A stretch of 64,000 nucleotides of DNA, taken from Natrononativus amylolyticus (GTDB lineage Archaea; Halobacteriota; Halobacteria; Halobacteriales; Natrialbaceae). Below, piece by piece: positions 44,402-53,025 of this stretch; position 1 is the stretch's first letter, and every line of letters begins with the position of its first letter. The notes under the pieces were generated by a model. The model made no database searches. It was not told where the DNA came from and saw only the letters and a list, made by a program, of their open reading frames with translations. A program made the translations under genes and the position numbers. The DNA lies in contig NZ_CP101458.1 of assembly GCF_024362525.1 (NCBI RefSeq), forward strand, positions 1,736,001 through 1,800,000, given 5' to 3'.

Positions 44402-44901
44402 GCGAGATCACGCGACGCCCGACGAGAATCGCGAGCGTCGTCGCCGCCGGCGCGGCCATCGTCGCCGTCGCCGCCGTCGCCATGGGCTCGCTCAACGCGA
44501 CCGCCATCGCCGTCCTCGGCGCGGGTACTCTCGGCGCCGGCCTGATTCGGGGACACCGCCTCGCCGTCGACGTCGGCTCGCTGTTCGTCTTCGGCGGCGT
44601 CGTCGTGAGCGGAATCGGGAGCGAGACGGTCGAACCGACGATGGTCGCGACGGTCGCCACCGTCGTCGCGTGGGACCTGGGCCAGGACAGCATCGACCTG
44701 GGCGATCAGCTCGGACGGGAGGCCGAGACGGCTCGTCTCGAGGCGGTCCACGTCGTCTCGAGTCTGTTCGTCGGGCTGCTCGCCGCGACGCTCGGGTACG
44801 CGGTGTTCGCCTTCGCGGCGGGTGGCCAGCCGGCCGGCGCGGTCGTCCTCCTGTTGCTCGCGGCCTGCTTCGTCGTGATGGGACTCGGCTCGCGCGGCTG
44901 A
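44398..44901 (+). CDS. Small membrane protein (DUF7519-like), third gene of the DUF4129-DUF58 operon
   Basis: 167 residues from GTG 44398, which overlaps the DUF58 stop. Four to five hydrophobic helices are visible, with a short charged segment near residue 100 (LGDQLGREAETARLEAVH). I recall it as the haloarchaeal family that follows DUF58 (DUF7519); name from memory. The activity is unknown. The operon ends here: the next gene, moaA, is on the other strand 10 nt away, so no MoxR ATPase is present. Confidence 0.75.
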   Translation: MSEITRRPTRIASVVAAGAAIVAVAAVAMGSLNATAIAVLGAGTLGAGLIRGHRLAVDVGSLFVFGGVVVSGIGSETVEPTMVATVATVVAWDLGQDSIDLGDQLGREAETARLEAVHVVSSLFVGLLAATLGYAVFAFAAGGQPAGAVVLLLLAACFVVMGLGSRG

Positions 44902-44911
44902 AACGACGGTC

Positions 44912-45871
44912 TCAGACGCCGATGTACTCCTCGTTGAACTCCCACTCCCCGTGCTCGTTTCGGACCATGTACTCGCCGTAGTACGGAACTCTGTTCGCGA
45001 CGACCTCGCGGAACGCCTCACGGATCTCGGTTTTGGTCATCTCGCCCATCGAGCGGAGGTCGTCGTTGCGGTTGAGACAGCCCTTGAGGTAGCCCTGGTG
45101 GGTGACCCGGACGCGGTGGCAGTTCGCACAGAAGGTGGGGTTCTCGACGGGATCGACGATCTCGACCATCCCACCGTCGATCCAGTAGCGCTTGCGGTCG
45201 TGCATCTCCCGGTGTTCGATCTCGTCGGCCTGCTCGGCGAGCCAGCCGTGGACGCGCTCGATCTCGACGTTCCACTCGGGCTTTCCGGTCAGTTCGGGCA
45301 TGTACTCGATCAGCTGGAGCTGAAGGCCGTCGTTCGCGGCGACGTGGTCGACCATCTCCGGGACGTAGCCCGCCGTGTGCTCGAAGACGACCATGTTGAG
45401 CTTGACGGGGTCGAGCCCGGCCTCGAGGGCCGCCTCGACGCCCTCCATCACCGCGTCGTAGCCGCCGCTTTTGGTGATCTCGGCGAACGCCTCCCGGTCG
45501 AGGGCGTCCTGGGAGACGTTGACCCGCGAGAGGCCGGCGTCGACGAGCGCCTCGGCACGACCCGGCAGGAAGGTGCCGTTGGTCGTCAGCGACGTTTCCA
45601 TCGAGTCAGGCGTGCGCTCGATGATCTCCTCGAGATCCTGCCGGAGCATCGGCTCGCCGCCGGTGAACTTCACCGCGTCGACGTCGAACTCGGCGGCGAC
45701 CTCGAGAAAGCGAACGACGTCGTCGGCGCTCATCTCGTCGTCCTGGGGCGCCATCGGCCCGCGCGTGTCCCCGAGGCCCTCGTTGTGACAGTAGACGCAG
45801 TCGAAGTTACACCGATCGGTGAGCGAAACGCGAACCCCCGTCACCCCGCGCCCGAAGTCGTCGGTGAGCAT
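44912..45871 (-). CDS. moaA: GTP 3',8-cyclase MoaA
   Basis: 319 residues. Radical-SAM motif [12 protein letters not shown] gives the first [4Fe-4S] cluster; [19 protein letters not shown] near the C-terminus gives the second, substrate-binding cluster. [11 protein letters not shown] and TTNGTFL are family segments. It converts GTP to 3',8-cyclo-GTP, the first step of molybdopterin synthesis. It is alone here; no moaC, moaE or moeA lies in the window. A TATA box GCTTAAGC is 25-32 nt upstream of the ATG. The C-terminal Gly-Gly of bacterial MoaA is replaced by EEYIGV. Confidence 0.95.
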   Translation of the reverse strand: MLTDDFGRGVTGVRVSLTDRCNFDCVYCHNEGLGDTRGPMAPQDDEMSADDVVRFLEVAAEFDVDAVKFTGGEPMLRQDLEEIIERTPDSMETSLTTNGTFLPGRAEALVDAGLSRVNVSQDALDREAFAEITKSGGYDAVMEGVEAALEAGLDPVKLNMVVFEHTAGYVPEMVDHVAANDGLQLQLIEYMPELTGKPEWNVEIERVHGWLAEQADEIEHREMHDRKRYWIDGGMVEIVDPVENPTFCANCHRVRVTHQGYLKGCLNRNDDLRSMGEMTKTEIREAFREVVANRVPYYGEYMVRNEHGEWEFNEEYIGV

Positions 45872-45895
45872 CGTTCCCCAGTTGCAGACGAATCC

Positions 45896-45903
45896 GCTTA
45901 AGC
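45896..45903 (-). promoter_or_regulatory. TATA box of moaA
   Basis: Palindromic GCTTAAGC lies 25-32 nt before the moaA ATG, predicting a leaderless transcript. It sits ~90 nt from the divergent TATA box of the Bat-like gene. Confidence 0.5.
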
Positions 45904-45992
45904 GCGCCGACGTTCCCGCCGATACGTAACCGATTTCGGTTACCAGAGTCGACGAAAACGTCCGGAACCGAGTGACTTTCCGGAGGACATCA

Positions 45993-46001
45993 CTCTTAAC
46001 C
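45993..46001 (+). promoter_or_regulatory. TATA box of the Bat-like regulator
   Basis: CTCTTAACC lies 23-31 nt before ATG 46024. Confidence 0.5.
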
Positions 46002-46023
46002 GTCGGCGTACTGGTATTCTACA

Positions 46024-46707
46024 ATGAGCACGATCGCCGAACTCACGATTCCTGCCGACGAGTTCGCCCTCTCGCAGACCCTCGACGAGACCGACGGCCT
46101 CGAGGTCGAAATCGAACGGGTCGTCGCCTACGATCCGGACCAGGTGATGCCGTACATCTGGTTCACCGGCGAGTCGGATCGGCTACAAACGCTCGACGAC
46201 GCGCTCGCAGACGACCCGAGCGTCGAGGCGGCCGAACTCCTCACGGATCTCGACGACGAGCGACTCTACCGGATGAACTGGATCGACGACGTCACCGTCA
46301 TGATCCACCTTCTGACCGAGGAGAAGGCGACGATTCTCAAAGCTCGCGGGGAGGACAACCGGTGGCGGCTGCGAATCCTGTTTCCCGAGCGGGAGTCCCT
46401 CGCCCGAACCTACGACTTCGCGAGCGACAACGGGCTCTCGATCAACGTCGAGAAGATCCACCAGCTCGACGACGACCGCCACGGTCGCCACGGGCTGACC
46501 GACGCCCAACACGAGACGCTCGTCACCGCCCTCGACCGCGGCTACTACGAGATCCCCCGGGCGGCGGATATGGAGGCGCTCTCTGACGAACTCGGCATCT
46601 CTCACCAGGCGCTCTCCGAGCGCCTTCGACGCGCCCACCGCTCGCTCGTCGAGGACGCCGTCGCGATCGGGACCGAGGAGACGCCCGAGTCGGACGGGTC
46701 GACCTGA
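46024..46707 (+). CDS. Bat-like HTH-10 regulator
   Basis: 227 residues. The N-terminal ~150 residues form the Bat-type ligand or partner domain (IAELTIPADEFALSQTL at the start), with no PAS or GAF. The C-terminal HTH-10 has LTDAQHETLVTALDRGYYEIPR and ELGISHQALSERLRRAH. Such one-component regulators are abundant in haloarchaea; targets vary. It is divergent from moaA with two facing TATA boxes 90 nt apart, so control of moaA or of itself is possible. A small acidic gene follows 45 nt downstream. Confidence 0.88.
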   Translation: MSTIAELTIPADEFALSQTLDETDGLEVEIERVVAYDPDQVMPYIWFTGESDRLQTLDDALADDPSVEAAELLTDLDDERLYRMNWIDDVTVMIHLLTEEKATILKARGEDNRWRLRILFPERESLARTYDFASDNGLSINVEKIHQLDDDRHGRHGLTDAQHETLVTALDRGYYEIPRAADMEALSDELGISHQALSERLRRAHRSLVEDAVAIGTEETPESDGST

Positions 46708-46752
46708 CGTATCCGGCACAATAGCTACCCGACTGGCCCGCGAGGCCAACGC

Positions 46753-46986
46753 ATGGACGACGAGATGCTCCGCGACCAGCGGCGGCTGGTCGAACTGCTC
46801 GAGGAGGAAGGGTGGGACGTTACGGACGTCGAACTCACCGCCTACGACAGCCCGTGGGCCGACGAGGACGATCCGGAGGCGACGGTGACGCTGACGGCGC
46901 GAAAGGCCTACGGCGACGGCGACAGCCGCTCCGGAGAGCGAGGGCGGGACGCCGACGGGGACGACAACCCGTTTCGGCTCAAGTGA
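46753..46986 (+). CDS. Small acidic protein, function unknown
   Basis: 77 residues. The N-terminal ~55 residues look folded: QRRLVELLEEEGWDVTDVE as a helix-strand unit, then VTLTARKAY as a strand. The remaining tail is Asp/Gly/Arg-rich and probably disordered. It follows the Bat-like gene by 45 nt on the same strand and converges with rtcB, 11 nt away. I do not recognise a family or see any catalytic motif. Confidence 0.6.
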   Translation: MDDEMLRDQRRLVELLEEEGWDVTDVELTAYDSPWADEDDPEATVTLTARKAYGDGDSRSGERGRDADGDDNPFRLK

Positions 46987-46997
46987 GCGACGGCCCC

Positions 46998-48458
46998 TCA
47001 GCCCTTGATGTTACAGACCGGGAAGGTCCGGGCGACCCTGTCGCCGATGCCGAGGGCGTCGGAGACGCGAACCACCTCGTCGACGTCCTTGTAGACGCCG
47101 GGGGCCTCCTCCGCGACCGTCGCCCCCGACTGGGCCTTGACGTAGATCTGCTGTTGGTCCCGTAGCTCCTGCTGGACGTCGCCGCCCCAGTAGTCCTTCT
47201 TGGCCTGCGTGCGGCTCATGACCCGACCGGCACCGTGGGCGGTCGAACCGAAGGTGAGCTCCATCGAGCGCTCGCCCCCGCACAGCACGTAGCTGCCGGC
47301 GCCCATGCTGCCCGGGATGATCACCGGCTGGCCGACGTCGCGGTACGCGCTCGGCACTTCGGGGTGGCCCGCCGGGAACGCCCGCGTCGCGCCCTTTCGG
47401 TGGACGTAGAGTTCGCGTTCCTCCCCATCCACTGTGTGCGTCTCCTTCTTCGCGATGTTGTGAGCGACGTCGTACAGCAGCTCCATCTCCATCTCCTCCC
47501 AGGGGCGGTCGAACACCCGCTCGAACACCTGCCGGGTGCGGTGCATGATCAGCTGGCGGTTGACCCACGCGAAGTTGATCGCCGCGTTCATCGCCCCGTA
47601 GTAGTCCCCGGCGAGCTGCGAGCCCGCGGGCGCCGCCGCCAGCTCCCTGTCCGGTAGCTGATCGAGGAGGCCCTGGTGGTGCTGTTCGATCTTCCGCAGG
47701 TAGTCGTTACACGTCTGGTGGCCAAGCCCCCGCGAGCCGCAGTGGATCAGGACGACGATCTGGTCCTCCTCGAGTCCGTACGCCTCGCCGACCCCCGCAT
47801 CGAAGACGTCGGTCACCCGCTGGACCTCGAGGAAGTGGTTGCCCGAACCCAGCGAGCCGATCTGGTTCTTGCCGCGGTCCTTCGCCTTCTGGCTCACCTT
47901 GGAGGGGTCGGCCCCCTCGCGCATCCCCTCGTCCTCGCAGTGCAGTAGATCCTCCTCGACCGCGTGGCCGTGCTCGAGCGCCCAGTCCACCCCGCGAGCG
48001 AGGATCTCGTCGACGGTGTCGACGCCGGCCTCGACGACCCCGCCGCCGCCGAGTCCCGACGGAACGTTGGCGAACAGCGAGTCGACGAGCTCCTCCTCAC
48101 GGCCCCGGAGGTCGTCGTAGGTGAGGTTCGTTCGCATCATCCGGACGCCGCAATTAATGTCGTAGCCGACCGCTCCGGGCGAGATACAGCCGTCTTCGGC
48201 GTCGAGCGCGCCGACGCCGCCGACGGGGAAACCGTAGCCCTGGTGGCCGTCGGGCATACACAGCGCGTACTTCGTGATCCCGGGCAGGTGGGTCGTGTTT
48301 TTGAGCTGTTCGAGCGTCTTGTCCCCGCTGATCTCCTCGAGGAGCGCTTCGCTCGCGAGCACTCGGGCGGGCGTCCGCATGTCTCCCTCCTGTGGGATCT
48401 CCCAGACGAACTCTCGAACGCGCTCGAGCGTGATGCCGTCCGCGTCGAACGTGGTCAT
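46998..48458 (-). CDS. rtcB: RNA-splicing ligase RtcB
   Basis: 486 residues from ATG 48458. Metal and nucleotide ligands of the family are in place: YDINCGVRM (Cys), GSGNHFLEV, HCGSRGLGHQ and YDVAHNIAK; the GMP-accepting His is in GSTAHGAGRVMSR. PDGHQGYGFPVGG is also diagnostic. RtcB joins 2',3'-cyclic phosphate and 5'-OH ends, completing tRNA splicing after the endonuclease. Archease, its activator, is encoded upstream on the same strand, with a DoxX-like gene between. No tRNA in this window has an intron. Confidence 0.97.
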   Translation of the reverse strand: MTTFDADGITLERVREFVWEIPQEGDMRTPARVLASEALLEEISGDKTLEQLKNTTHLPGITKYALCMPDGHQGYGFPVGGVGALDAEDGCISPGAVGYDINCGVRMMRTNLTYDDLRGREEELVDSLFANVPSGLGGGGVVEAGVDTVDEILARGVDWALEHGHAVEEDLLHCEDEGMREGADPSKVSQKAKDRGKNQIGSLGSGNHFLEVQRVTDVFDAGVGEAYGLEEDQIVVLIHCGSRGLGHQTCNDYLRKIEQHHQGLLDQLPDRELAAAPAGSQLAGDYYGAMNAAINFAWVNRQLIMHRTRQVFERVFDRPWEEMEMELLYDVAHNIAKKETHTVDGEERELYVHRKGATRAFPAGHPEVPSAYRDVGQPVIIPGSMGAGSYVLCGGERSMELTFGSTAHGAGRVMSRTQAKKDYWGGDVQQELRDQQQIYVKAQSGATVAEEAPGVYKDVDEVVRVSDALGIGDRVARTFPVCNIKG

Positions 48459-48513
48459 ACTCGAGGGTTCGACGCCGGGCGTGAAAGCACCTGCGCTCGG
48501 CGGGGACGCCGGA

Positions 48514-49614
48514 CTACGGTTCGGTCGTCGGCGTCGGGGCAACCTCCTCGAGTCCGTCCTCGACGGCCTCCGTTCGATTGTCGACGGCGTAGGGGCCGCC
48601 GCCGGTGATGAGCAACACGGAGGCCATCCCGAACAGCGCCACGTGGGCGAGGACGGGGTCGTCGGGTAACGCGAACAGTGTGAGCGTGAACATACCGATC
48701 GCCGTCGCCGCGCCGGCGCGAGTGAAGACGCCGACGATGAGCGCGAGGCCGAGGGCGGTCTCGGCGACCCCGGCACCGAGCACCCAGAGCTCGGGACTCG
48801 CGGGGATTACCGCCGTCAGGTCGTACCGATCGACCACCGCGAGAGCGAGCCCCGGCTGGAGCAGCTTCTGGGTGACGCCCAGGTAGACGAACGTGGCGCC
48901 GAGGCCGACCCGGACGACCGTCGGCAGGAACCGTTCGTAGGGCTCGACTCGTGCCCGAAACCGGCGGCCACGGTCGTAGACGACGTCGACCCGGCCGTAC
49001 AGCGTTCCCGGACCGCCGGCGACCCGTCCGAGGACGTGGTCGGCGCTCGGCTTTCCGCTTCCGACCAGCGCGACGGCGAGTAGCCCGCCGACGAACTCGA
49101 GCTGTAACAGCAGGGTCGGCCAGACGGCGGCGCCGACGAGGTAGACGGCGAGCGAGGCGAGTGCGACGAGCCGCGTCGCCAGCCCGAACAGCAGGAGGAA
49201 GCCGAGGGTCACCTGGAGCAGCCGGAGCTGAACGTCGACGGCCGGACTGACGAAGTAGCCGCCGAAGCCCGCGCCGATCAGTGGGATACCGAACGAGATC
49301 CGAAGCAGCCAGGGGACGTACTCGGTGTACTCGCGCATGGCGAGGCGGAACGCGGCGACGTCCCGCGGGGCCGGTCTGAAGCGCAGGTAGCCGACCGCGC
49401 CCGCGAGCACGGCGAGCCCACCCGCCAGCAGCGGGCCGACGACGGCCGGGTCCGACAGCGCCTCCCCGACGAACTCGGCGACGCCGACGTCGTACTCCTC
49501 GTCGACGACGTACTCCTCGTGTGCGCTCGCGGCGCCGACCGCGACGACGAACAGTGCGGCCGTCGTGAGCAGCGTCAGCGAGAGGCGTCGCCGGACGGAC
49601 ACGCCGCGGAACAT
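48514..49614 (-). CDS. DoxX-like membrane protein
   Basis: 366 residues from ATG 49614 (382 from 49662). A signal peptide (LTLLTTAALFVVAVGAASA) is followed by a short acidic exposed stretch and about eight hydrophobic helices in two similar halves; VVRVGLGATFVYLGVTQKL and ELWVLGAGVAETALGLALIVGVF, split by the loop, are DoxX-type. DoxX is a subunit of thiosulfate:quinone oxidoreductase in Acidianus, but most family members have no known role and no oxidase genes are near. It lies between archease and rtcB with gaps of 57 and 55 nt. Confidence 0.8.
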   Translation of the reverse strand: MFRGVSVRRRLSLTLLTTAALFVVAVGAASAHEEYVVDEEYDVGVAEFVGEALSDPAVVGPLLAGGLAVLAGAVGYLRFRPAPRDVAAFRLAMREYTEYVPWLLRISFGIPLIGAGFGGYFVSPAVDVQLRLLQVTLGFLLLFGLATRLVALASLAVYLVGAAVWPTLLLQLEFVGGLLAVALVGSGKPSADHVLGRVAGGPGTLYGRVDVVYDRGRRFRARVEPYERFLPTVVRVGLGATFVYLGVTQKLLQPGLALAVVDRYDLTAVIPASPELWVLGAGVAETALGLALIVGVFTRAGAATAIGMFTLTLFALPDDPVLAHVALFGMASVLLITGGGPYAVDNRTEAVEDGLEEVAPTPTTEP

Positions 49615-49671
49615 AGCCGCTCGGTACGACGACCGCGGATAAAACGCTCCCGTCCGGGACAACCTTGCCCG

Positions 49672-50109
49672 CTACACGTCGAAGACGACGTACGCCTCCC
49701 ACTCGCCGTCTCGGTCCTCGAGACGCATCTCGGAGTAGGTCACCGCCTTGATCTCCCTGGCGGTGATCTCCTCGAGCGGGACCCCCCTGGCGCGGCCCTC
49801 GAGGCACCACTCGTCGCCCTCGGTACGGATCGTCACCGCGTTGTCGGCGGGGAGCTCGAGGCGAACGTCGCGCAGGTAGATCAGCTCGTCGAGGTAGTCG
49901 AACAGCAGCGCCTCGCGGCTCTCGGCGGCGACGGAGAGTTCGAACGGCTCGGCCGACGCGTCGGTCTCCGAAGACGAGGGGGCCGCGGGAACCTCATCAC
50001 ACGAGGCGGCCGCCAGTCCGTCGGCCACGGCGGCGAACGCCGACTCGAGGCTGTCCCCCGTCGCGGCGACGCCGATGTCGGCGGTGTGGTCCCGGAGCTC
50101 GAACGACAT
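49672..50109 (-). CDS. Archease (RtcB activator)
   Basis: 145 residues. MSFELRDHTADIGVAATGDSL contains the conserved HTADIG, and EALLFDYLDELIYL, AVTYSEM and YVVFDV complete the family pattern. Acidic residues that bind metal in archease (D in HTADIG, C-terminal D) are present. It helps RtcB guanylylate and turn over. A ~15-residue Ser/Ala/Pro insertion near residue 45 is disordered-looking. It is the first gene of the archease-DoxX-rtcB row. Confidence 0.93.
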   Translation of the reverse strand: MSFELRDHTADIGVAATGDSLESAFAAVADGLAAASCDEVPAAPSSSETDASAEPFELSVAAESREALLFDYLDELIYLRDVRLELPADNAVTIRTEGDEWCLEGRARGVPLEEITAREIKAVTYSEMRLEDRDGEWEAYVVFDV

Positions 50110-50208
50110 TCGACCGACGGTTCGGTCGCCGCGGCCGTATGTCCGTCGGTTTCCGGCAGTTAGAAAACTGTCAACGAGCCGCTGGTCCAGCGGCCGCCGC
50201 CGGTGGAA

Positions 50209-50215
50209 TTATATT
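50209..50215 (+). promoter_or_regulatory. TATA box of the acetyltransferase gene
   Basis: TTATATT lies 24-30 nt before GTG 50239. Because it sits inside the longer frame starting at 50203, it argues for the downstream start and a leaderless mRNA. Confidence 0.6.
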
Positions 50216-50238
50216 GCCGGTGCTGCTACGGTGTGGTA

Positions 50239-50715
50239 GTGAGCGTCAACATCGATAGTCGCGTCGTTCCGCCGGGCAGCGACGAGTTCGTCGACGAGGC
50301 CTGGCTGCTCAAAGAGCAGATCCACGACCGGGAGGGTGTGCTCAAACAGCGATGGGACTTCTTTGCGGACGCCTACCGGCGCTCGACGGTCCACTGTTAC
50401 CTCCACGACCGCAAACTGGTCGGCTTCGCTGCCGTCCGCCGCGACGGTTACATCCTGTTTCTGGCGGTCTCTCCGGCCCACCGCGGGGAGGGTATCGGCA
50501 AACGGCTCGTCGCTCGGGTCGCGGAGGACCACCGGACGGTTACCTGTCACGCCCGAACGACCAACGAGAACGCCCTCCAGTTCTACGAGCACCTCGGCTT
50601 CGAGATCAAGCGCCGCATCGACAACTACTACGAGGATCGCGGCGACGCCTACTACCTCAAACTCGGCTCCGACACCGGCCTCACCGACCGGCTCTCGGAG
50701 TTCGTGCGGCGGTAG
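50239..50715 (+). CDS. GNAT-family N-acetyltransferase
   Basis: 158 residues from GTG 50239; a TATA box just upstream excludes the 50203 start. GNAT core: YILFLAVSPAHRGEGIGKRLV is the acetyl-CoA pyrophosphate loop (R/Q-x2-G-x-G/A), and NENALQFYEHLGFEI the C-terminal alpha/beta unit. The family acetylates protein N-termini, amines or small molecules; RimI-like activity is possible but unproven. It precedes priS by 74 nt on the same strand, though priS has its own TATA-like box. Confidence 0.88.
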   Translation: MSVNIDSRVVPPGSDEFVDEAWLLKEQIHDREGVLKQRWDFFADAYRRSTVHCYLHDRKLVGFAAVRRDGYILFLAVSPAHRGEGIGKRLVARVAEDHRTVTCHARTTNENALQFYEHLGFEIKRRIDNYYEDRGDAYYLKLGSDTGLTDRLSEFVRR

Positions 50716-50789
50716 GTCTCCCGGAAACCGTCGCGCGACCGGCACACTCCGGCAAGATTATACCGCCCCACGGACGAGTACTCGAGGAA

Positions 50790-51965
50790 ATGGAGGAGCG
50801 AACGAGGGCGTACCTTCGCGGCCGGTTTCGCGACCACTACCGTCGGACGGAGATCACCCCGCCACCCGCGGCGAACGAGCGCGAGTGGGGGTTCATCCCG
50901 TGGACGGAGGGTCCCGGCACGACCATGGTTCGTCACCGCTCGCTGCTCGAACTGGGCGACCTCGAGTCGTTCCTCGAGCGAAAACGGCCGCGTCACGTCT
51001 ACTTCTCCGCGGGCCGGTACCGCGACCCCGGCGCGGGGTCGATGAGCGAGAAGGACTGGCGCTGCTCGGACCTGATCTTCGACCTCGACGCCGACCACCT
51101 CCCGCGGGTCACGCTGGGCGAGGACTCCTACGCCGAGATGCTCGCGACCTGCAAGGGCGCGCTCCTGCGGCTGCTCGACTTCCTCGAGGACGACTTTGCC
51201 TTCGAGGACCTCGAGGTCGTCTTCTCCGGCGGCCGGGGCTACCACGTCCACGTCCGCGACGAGTCGATTCTCGAACTGGATCGCGAACACCGCCGGGAGA
51301 TCGTCGACTACGTTCGCGGCATCGGCCTCGAGTACGAGCAGCTGATCGAGGAGGAGACGGTCGCCGGCCTCGGGCGGAAGACGCCGACTCAGCGGCGCAC
51401 CCTGCGGACGGAAGGGGGGTGGGGCGCCCGTACCCACCGCGAGCTGATGGCGTTTCTGGACGAGCTGCTCGAACTGGACGACGAGGAGGCCGTCGAGCGC
51501 CTCAAGGCGTTCGACGGCATCGGCGAGGGGAAGGCGACGGCGACGTTGAACGCCGCGCGAAACAACCGCGCGGAGATCGAAGCGGGCAACGTGACCGTCC
51601 ACACTGCAGTCTCGCAGCTCGCAGAGCGGTTCGCCGCCCGCGCCGTCGAGTCGGACAACGCGCCGATCGACGAACCGGTGACCACCGACACGAACCGCCT
51701 CATCCGCCTGCCGGGAAGCCTCCACGGTGGCAGCGCCCTCGAGACGAAACGCATTCCTCGAGACGAGATCGACGCGTTCGACCCGTTGGTCGACGCCGTT
51801 CCCGAGACGTTCACCGGCCACGAGATCGCAGTCGACGTCACCGCCGGCGGAACGGTCGAGGTCGGCGGCACCGCTCGCGAGGTTTCATCGGGCGTCCAGC
51901 GGCTGCCCGAGCACGTCGCCATGTTCCTCATGGCCCGCGGACGGGCCGAGAAGGAAAAGGAGTGA
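50790..51965 (+). CDS. priS: DNA primase small (catalytic) subunit
   Basis: 391 residues from ATG 50790. Catalytic acids are in CSDLIFDLDADHL, the D-x-D pair of the archaeal/eukaryotic primase fold, followed by VFSGGRGYHVHV, and RLIRLPGSLHGGSALET near the C-terminus, both conserved nucleotide-binding segments. It makes RNA (or mixed) primers with the large subunit PriL, which is not encoded here. ATTATAC lies 28-33 nt upstream. The GINS gene follows by 121 nt, a common archaeal pairing of primase and helicase factor. Confidence 0.95.
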   Translation: MEERTRAYLRGRFRDHYRRTEITPPPAANEREWGFIPWTEGPGTTMVRHRSLLELGDLESFLERKRPRHVYFSAGRYRDPGAGSMSEKDWRCSDLIFDLDADHLPRVTLGEDSYAEMLATCKGALLRLLDFLEDDFAFEDLEVVFSGGRGYHVHVRDESILELDREHRREIVDYVRGIGLEYEQLIEEETVAGLGRKTPTQRRTLRTEGGWGARTHRELMAFLDELLELDDEEAVERLKAFDGIGEGKATATLNAARNNRAEIEAGNVTVHTAVSQLAERFAARAVESDNAPIDEPVTTDTNRLIRLPGSLHGGSALETKRIPRDEIDAFDPLVDAVPETFTGHEIAVDVTAGGTVEVGGTAREVSSGVQRLPEHVAMFLMARGRAEKEKE

Positions 51966-52086
51966 GTCGGCAGTCGCTCCGAAATTCCAGGACGATATAT
52001 TTACAACCCCGGGCGATGTTCACTCAGTTCAGGAGTTCACTCCGGCCGTCCTGACAGGGTGGCAACCGGTGGTGGGTACACAGACG

Positions 52087-52965
52087 ATGAATCTCGACGA
52101 GTTGCGCACGGTCCAGAGCAAGGAGCGCCAGAAAGACAGCCTCCAGCACCTGCGCCCGTCGTTCTACCAGGAGGTCGGCGAGTACATCGCGAACCTCGAG
52201 GCCGAGCGCGAGCGCGTCGCCGACGCCGCCGACGACCCCTTCTCGTCGCCGGAGGTCGGTCGACTCACCGACGAGATCGAGACGGCGAAAGACGTCGTCG
52301 AGGCGATCTACGAGCGGCGGATGGGCAAACTCGTCAAGCAGGCCAGCCTCTCCGCCGCGGGGATGGCCGCGGACGACGAGGGGCTGACCGCCGAGGAGGC
52401 GGACCTCTTCGAGGACCTCGTCGACCGCATCCGAACGAACAAGGGTCGCGTGCTCGACGTCCTCGAGGGGGCCGACCCCGAGACGGCCGCGAGTTCGGAG
52501 GCCGCTCGAGCGGACCCACCCGCGGACGATGCGCCGCCGACCCCGCCGGATCAGCCGGCGGCCGATCGCGCCGACCCCGCGGCCGACGGCGTCAGCGTCG
52601 CCGACGCGATGGGCGGCGATCTCCCCGCCGCGTCCGAACCGGACCTCGAACCCGAGTCCTCGAGCACTGACGCGCCGACGCCGCCCTCCGACGCACCCGA
52701 TCCGGAAGGGGGGTCGACCGGGAGCGCGACGCCTGAGCCGGCGGCCGACGACTCCGGCGCGGACGACACCCAGCCGGCCCCGGAAACCGGCGGCGGGACG
52801 GGGGCGGACGTCGACCGCGTCACCGTCCGGATCACCAGGGACGTCGGCTCGATTCTCGGCGTCGACGATCGGGAGTACACCCTCTCGAGCGACGACGTCG
52901 TCACCCTGCCCGAGCAGAACGCGACGCCGCTGGTCGACCGCGACGCGGCGACGCCCCTGGAGTAG
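52087..52965 (+). CDS. GINS replication factor (Gins51-like)
   Basis: 292 residues from ATG 52087. The alpha-helical A domain (~1-125) has MNLDELRTVQSKERQ, LRPSFYQEVGEYIANLE and a long helix-forming middle. A linker of ~110 residues rich in Asp, Pro, Ala, Ser and Thr follows. The small B domain (~240-292) has VRITRDVGSILGVDDREYTL and VVTLPEQNATPLV. The A-then-B order is that of Gins51. GINS joins MCM and the Cdc45/GAN-like protein in the replicative helicase. The frame upstream of 52087 is out of the family. Confidence 0.9.
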   Translation: MNLDELRTVQSKERQKDSLQHLRPSFYQEVGEYIANLEAERERVADAADDPFSSPEVGRLTDEIETAKDVVEAIYERRMGKLVKQASLSAAGMAADDEGLTAEEADLFEDLVDRIRTNKGRVLDVLEGADPETAASSEAARADPPADDAPPTPPDQPAADRADPAADGVSVADAMGGDLPAASEPDLEPESSSTDAPTPPSDAPDPEGGSTGSATPEPAADDSGADDTQPAPETGGGTGADVDRVTVRITRDVGSILGVDDREYTLSSDDVVTLPEQNATPLVDRDAATPLE

Positions 52966-53025
52966 CGACGCGAGGCCCGCGAGCGCAACCGACAGACGTA
53001 CCTTCGAACGGTCGAACCCACGGGT

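Noticed and set aside
48514-49614. Thiosulfate:quinone oxidoreductase subunit
   Set aside because: DoxX similarity alone is not enough; no DoxD, DoxA or sulfur-metabolism gene is nearby.
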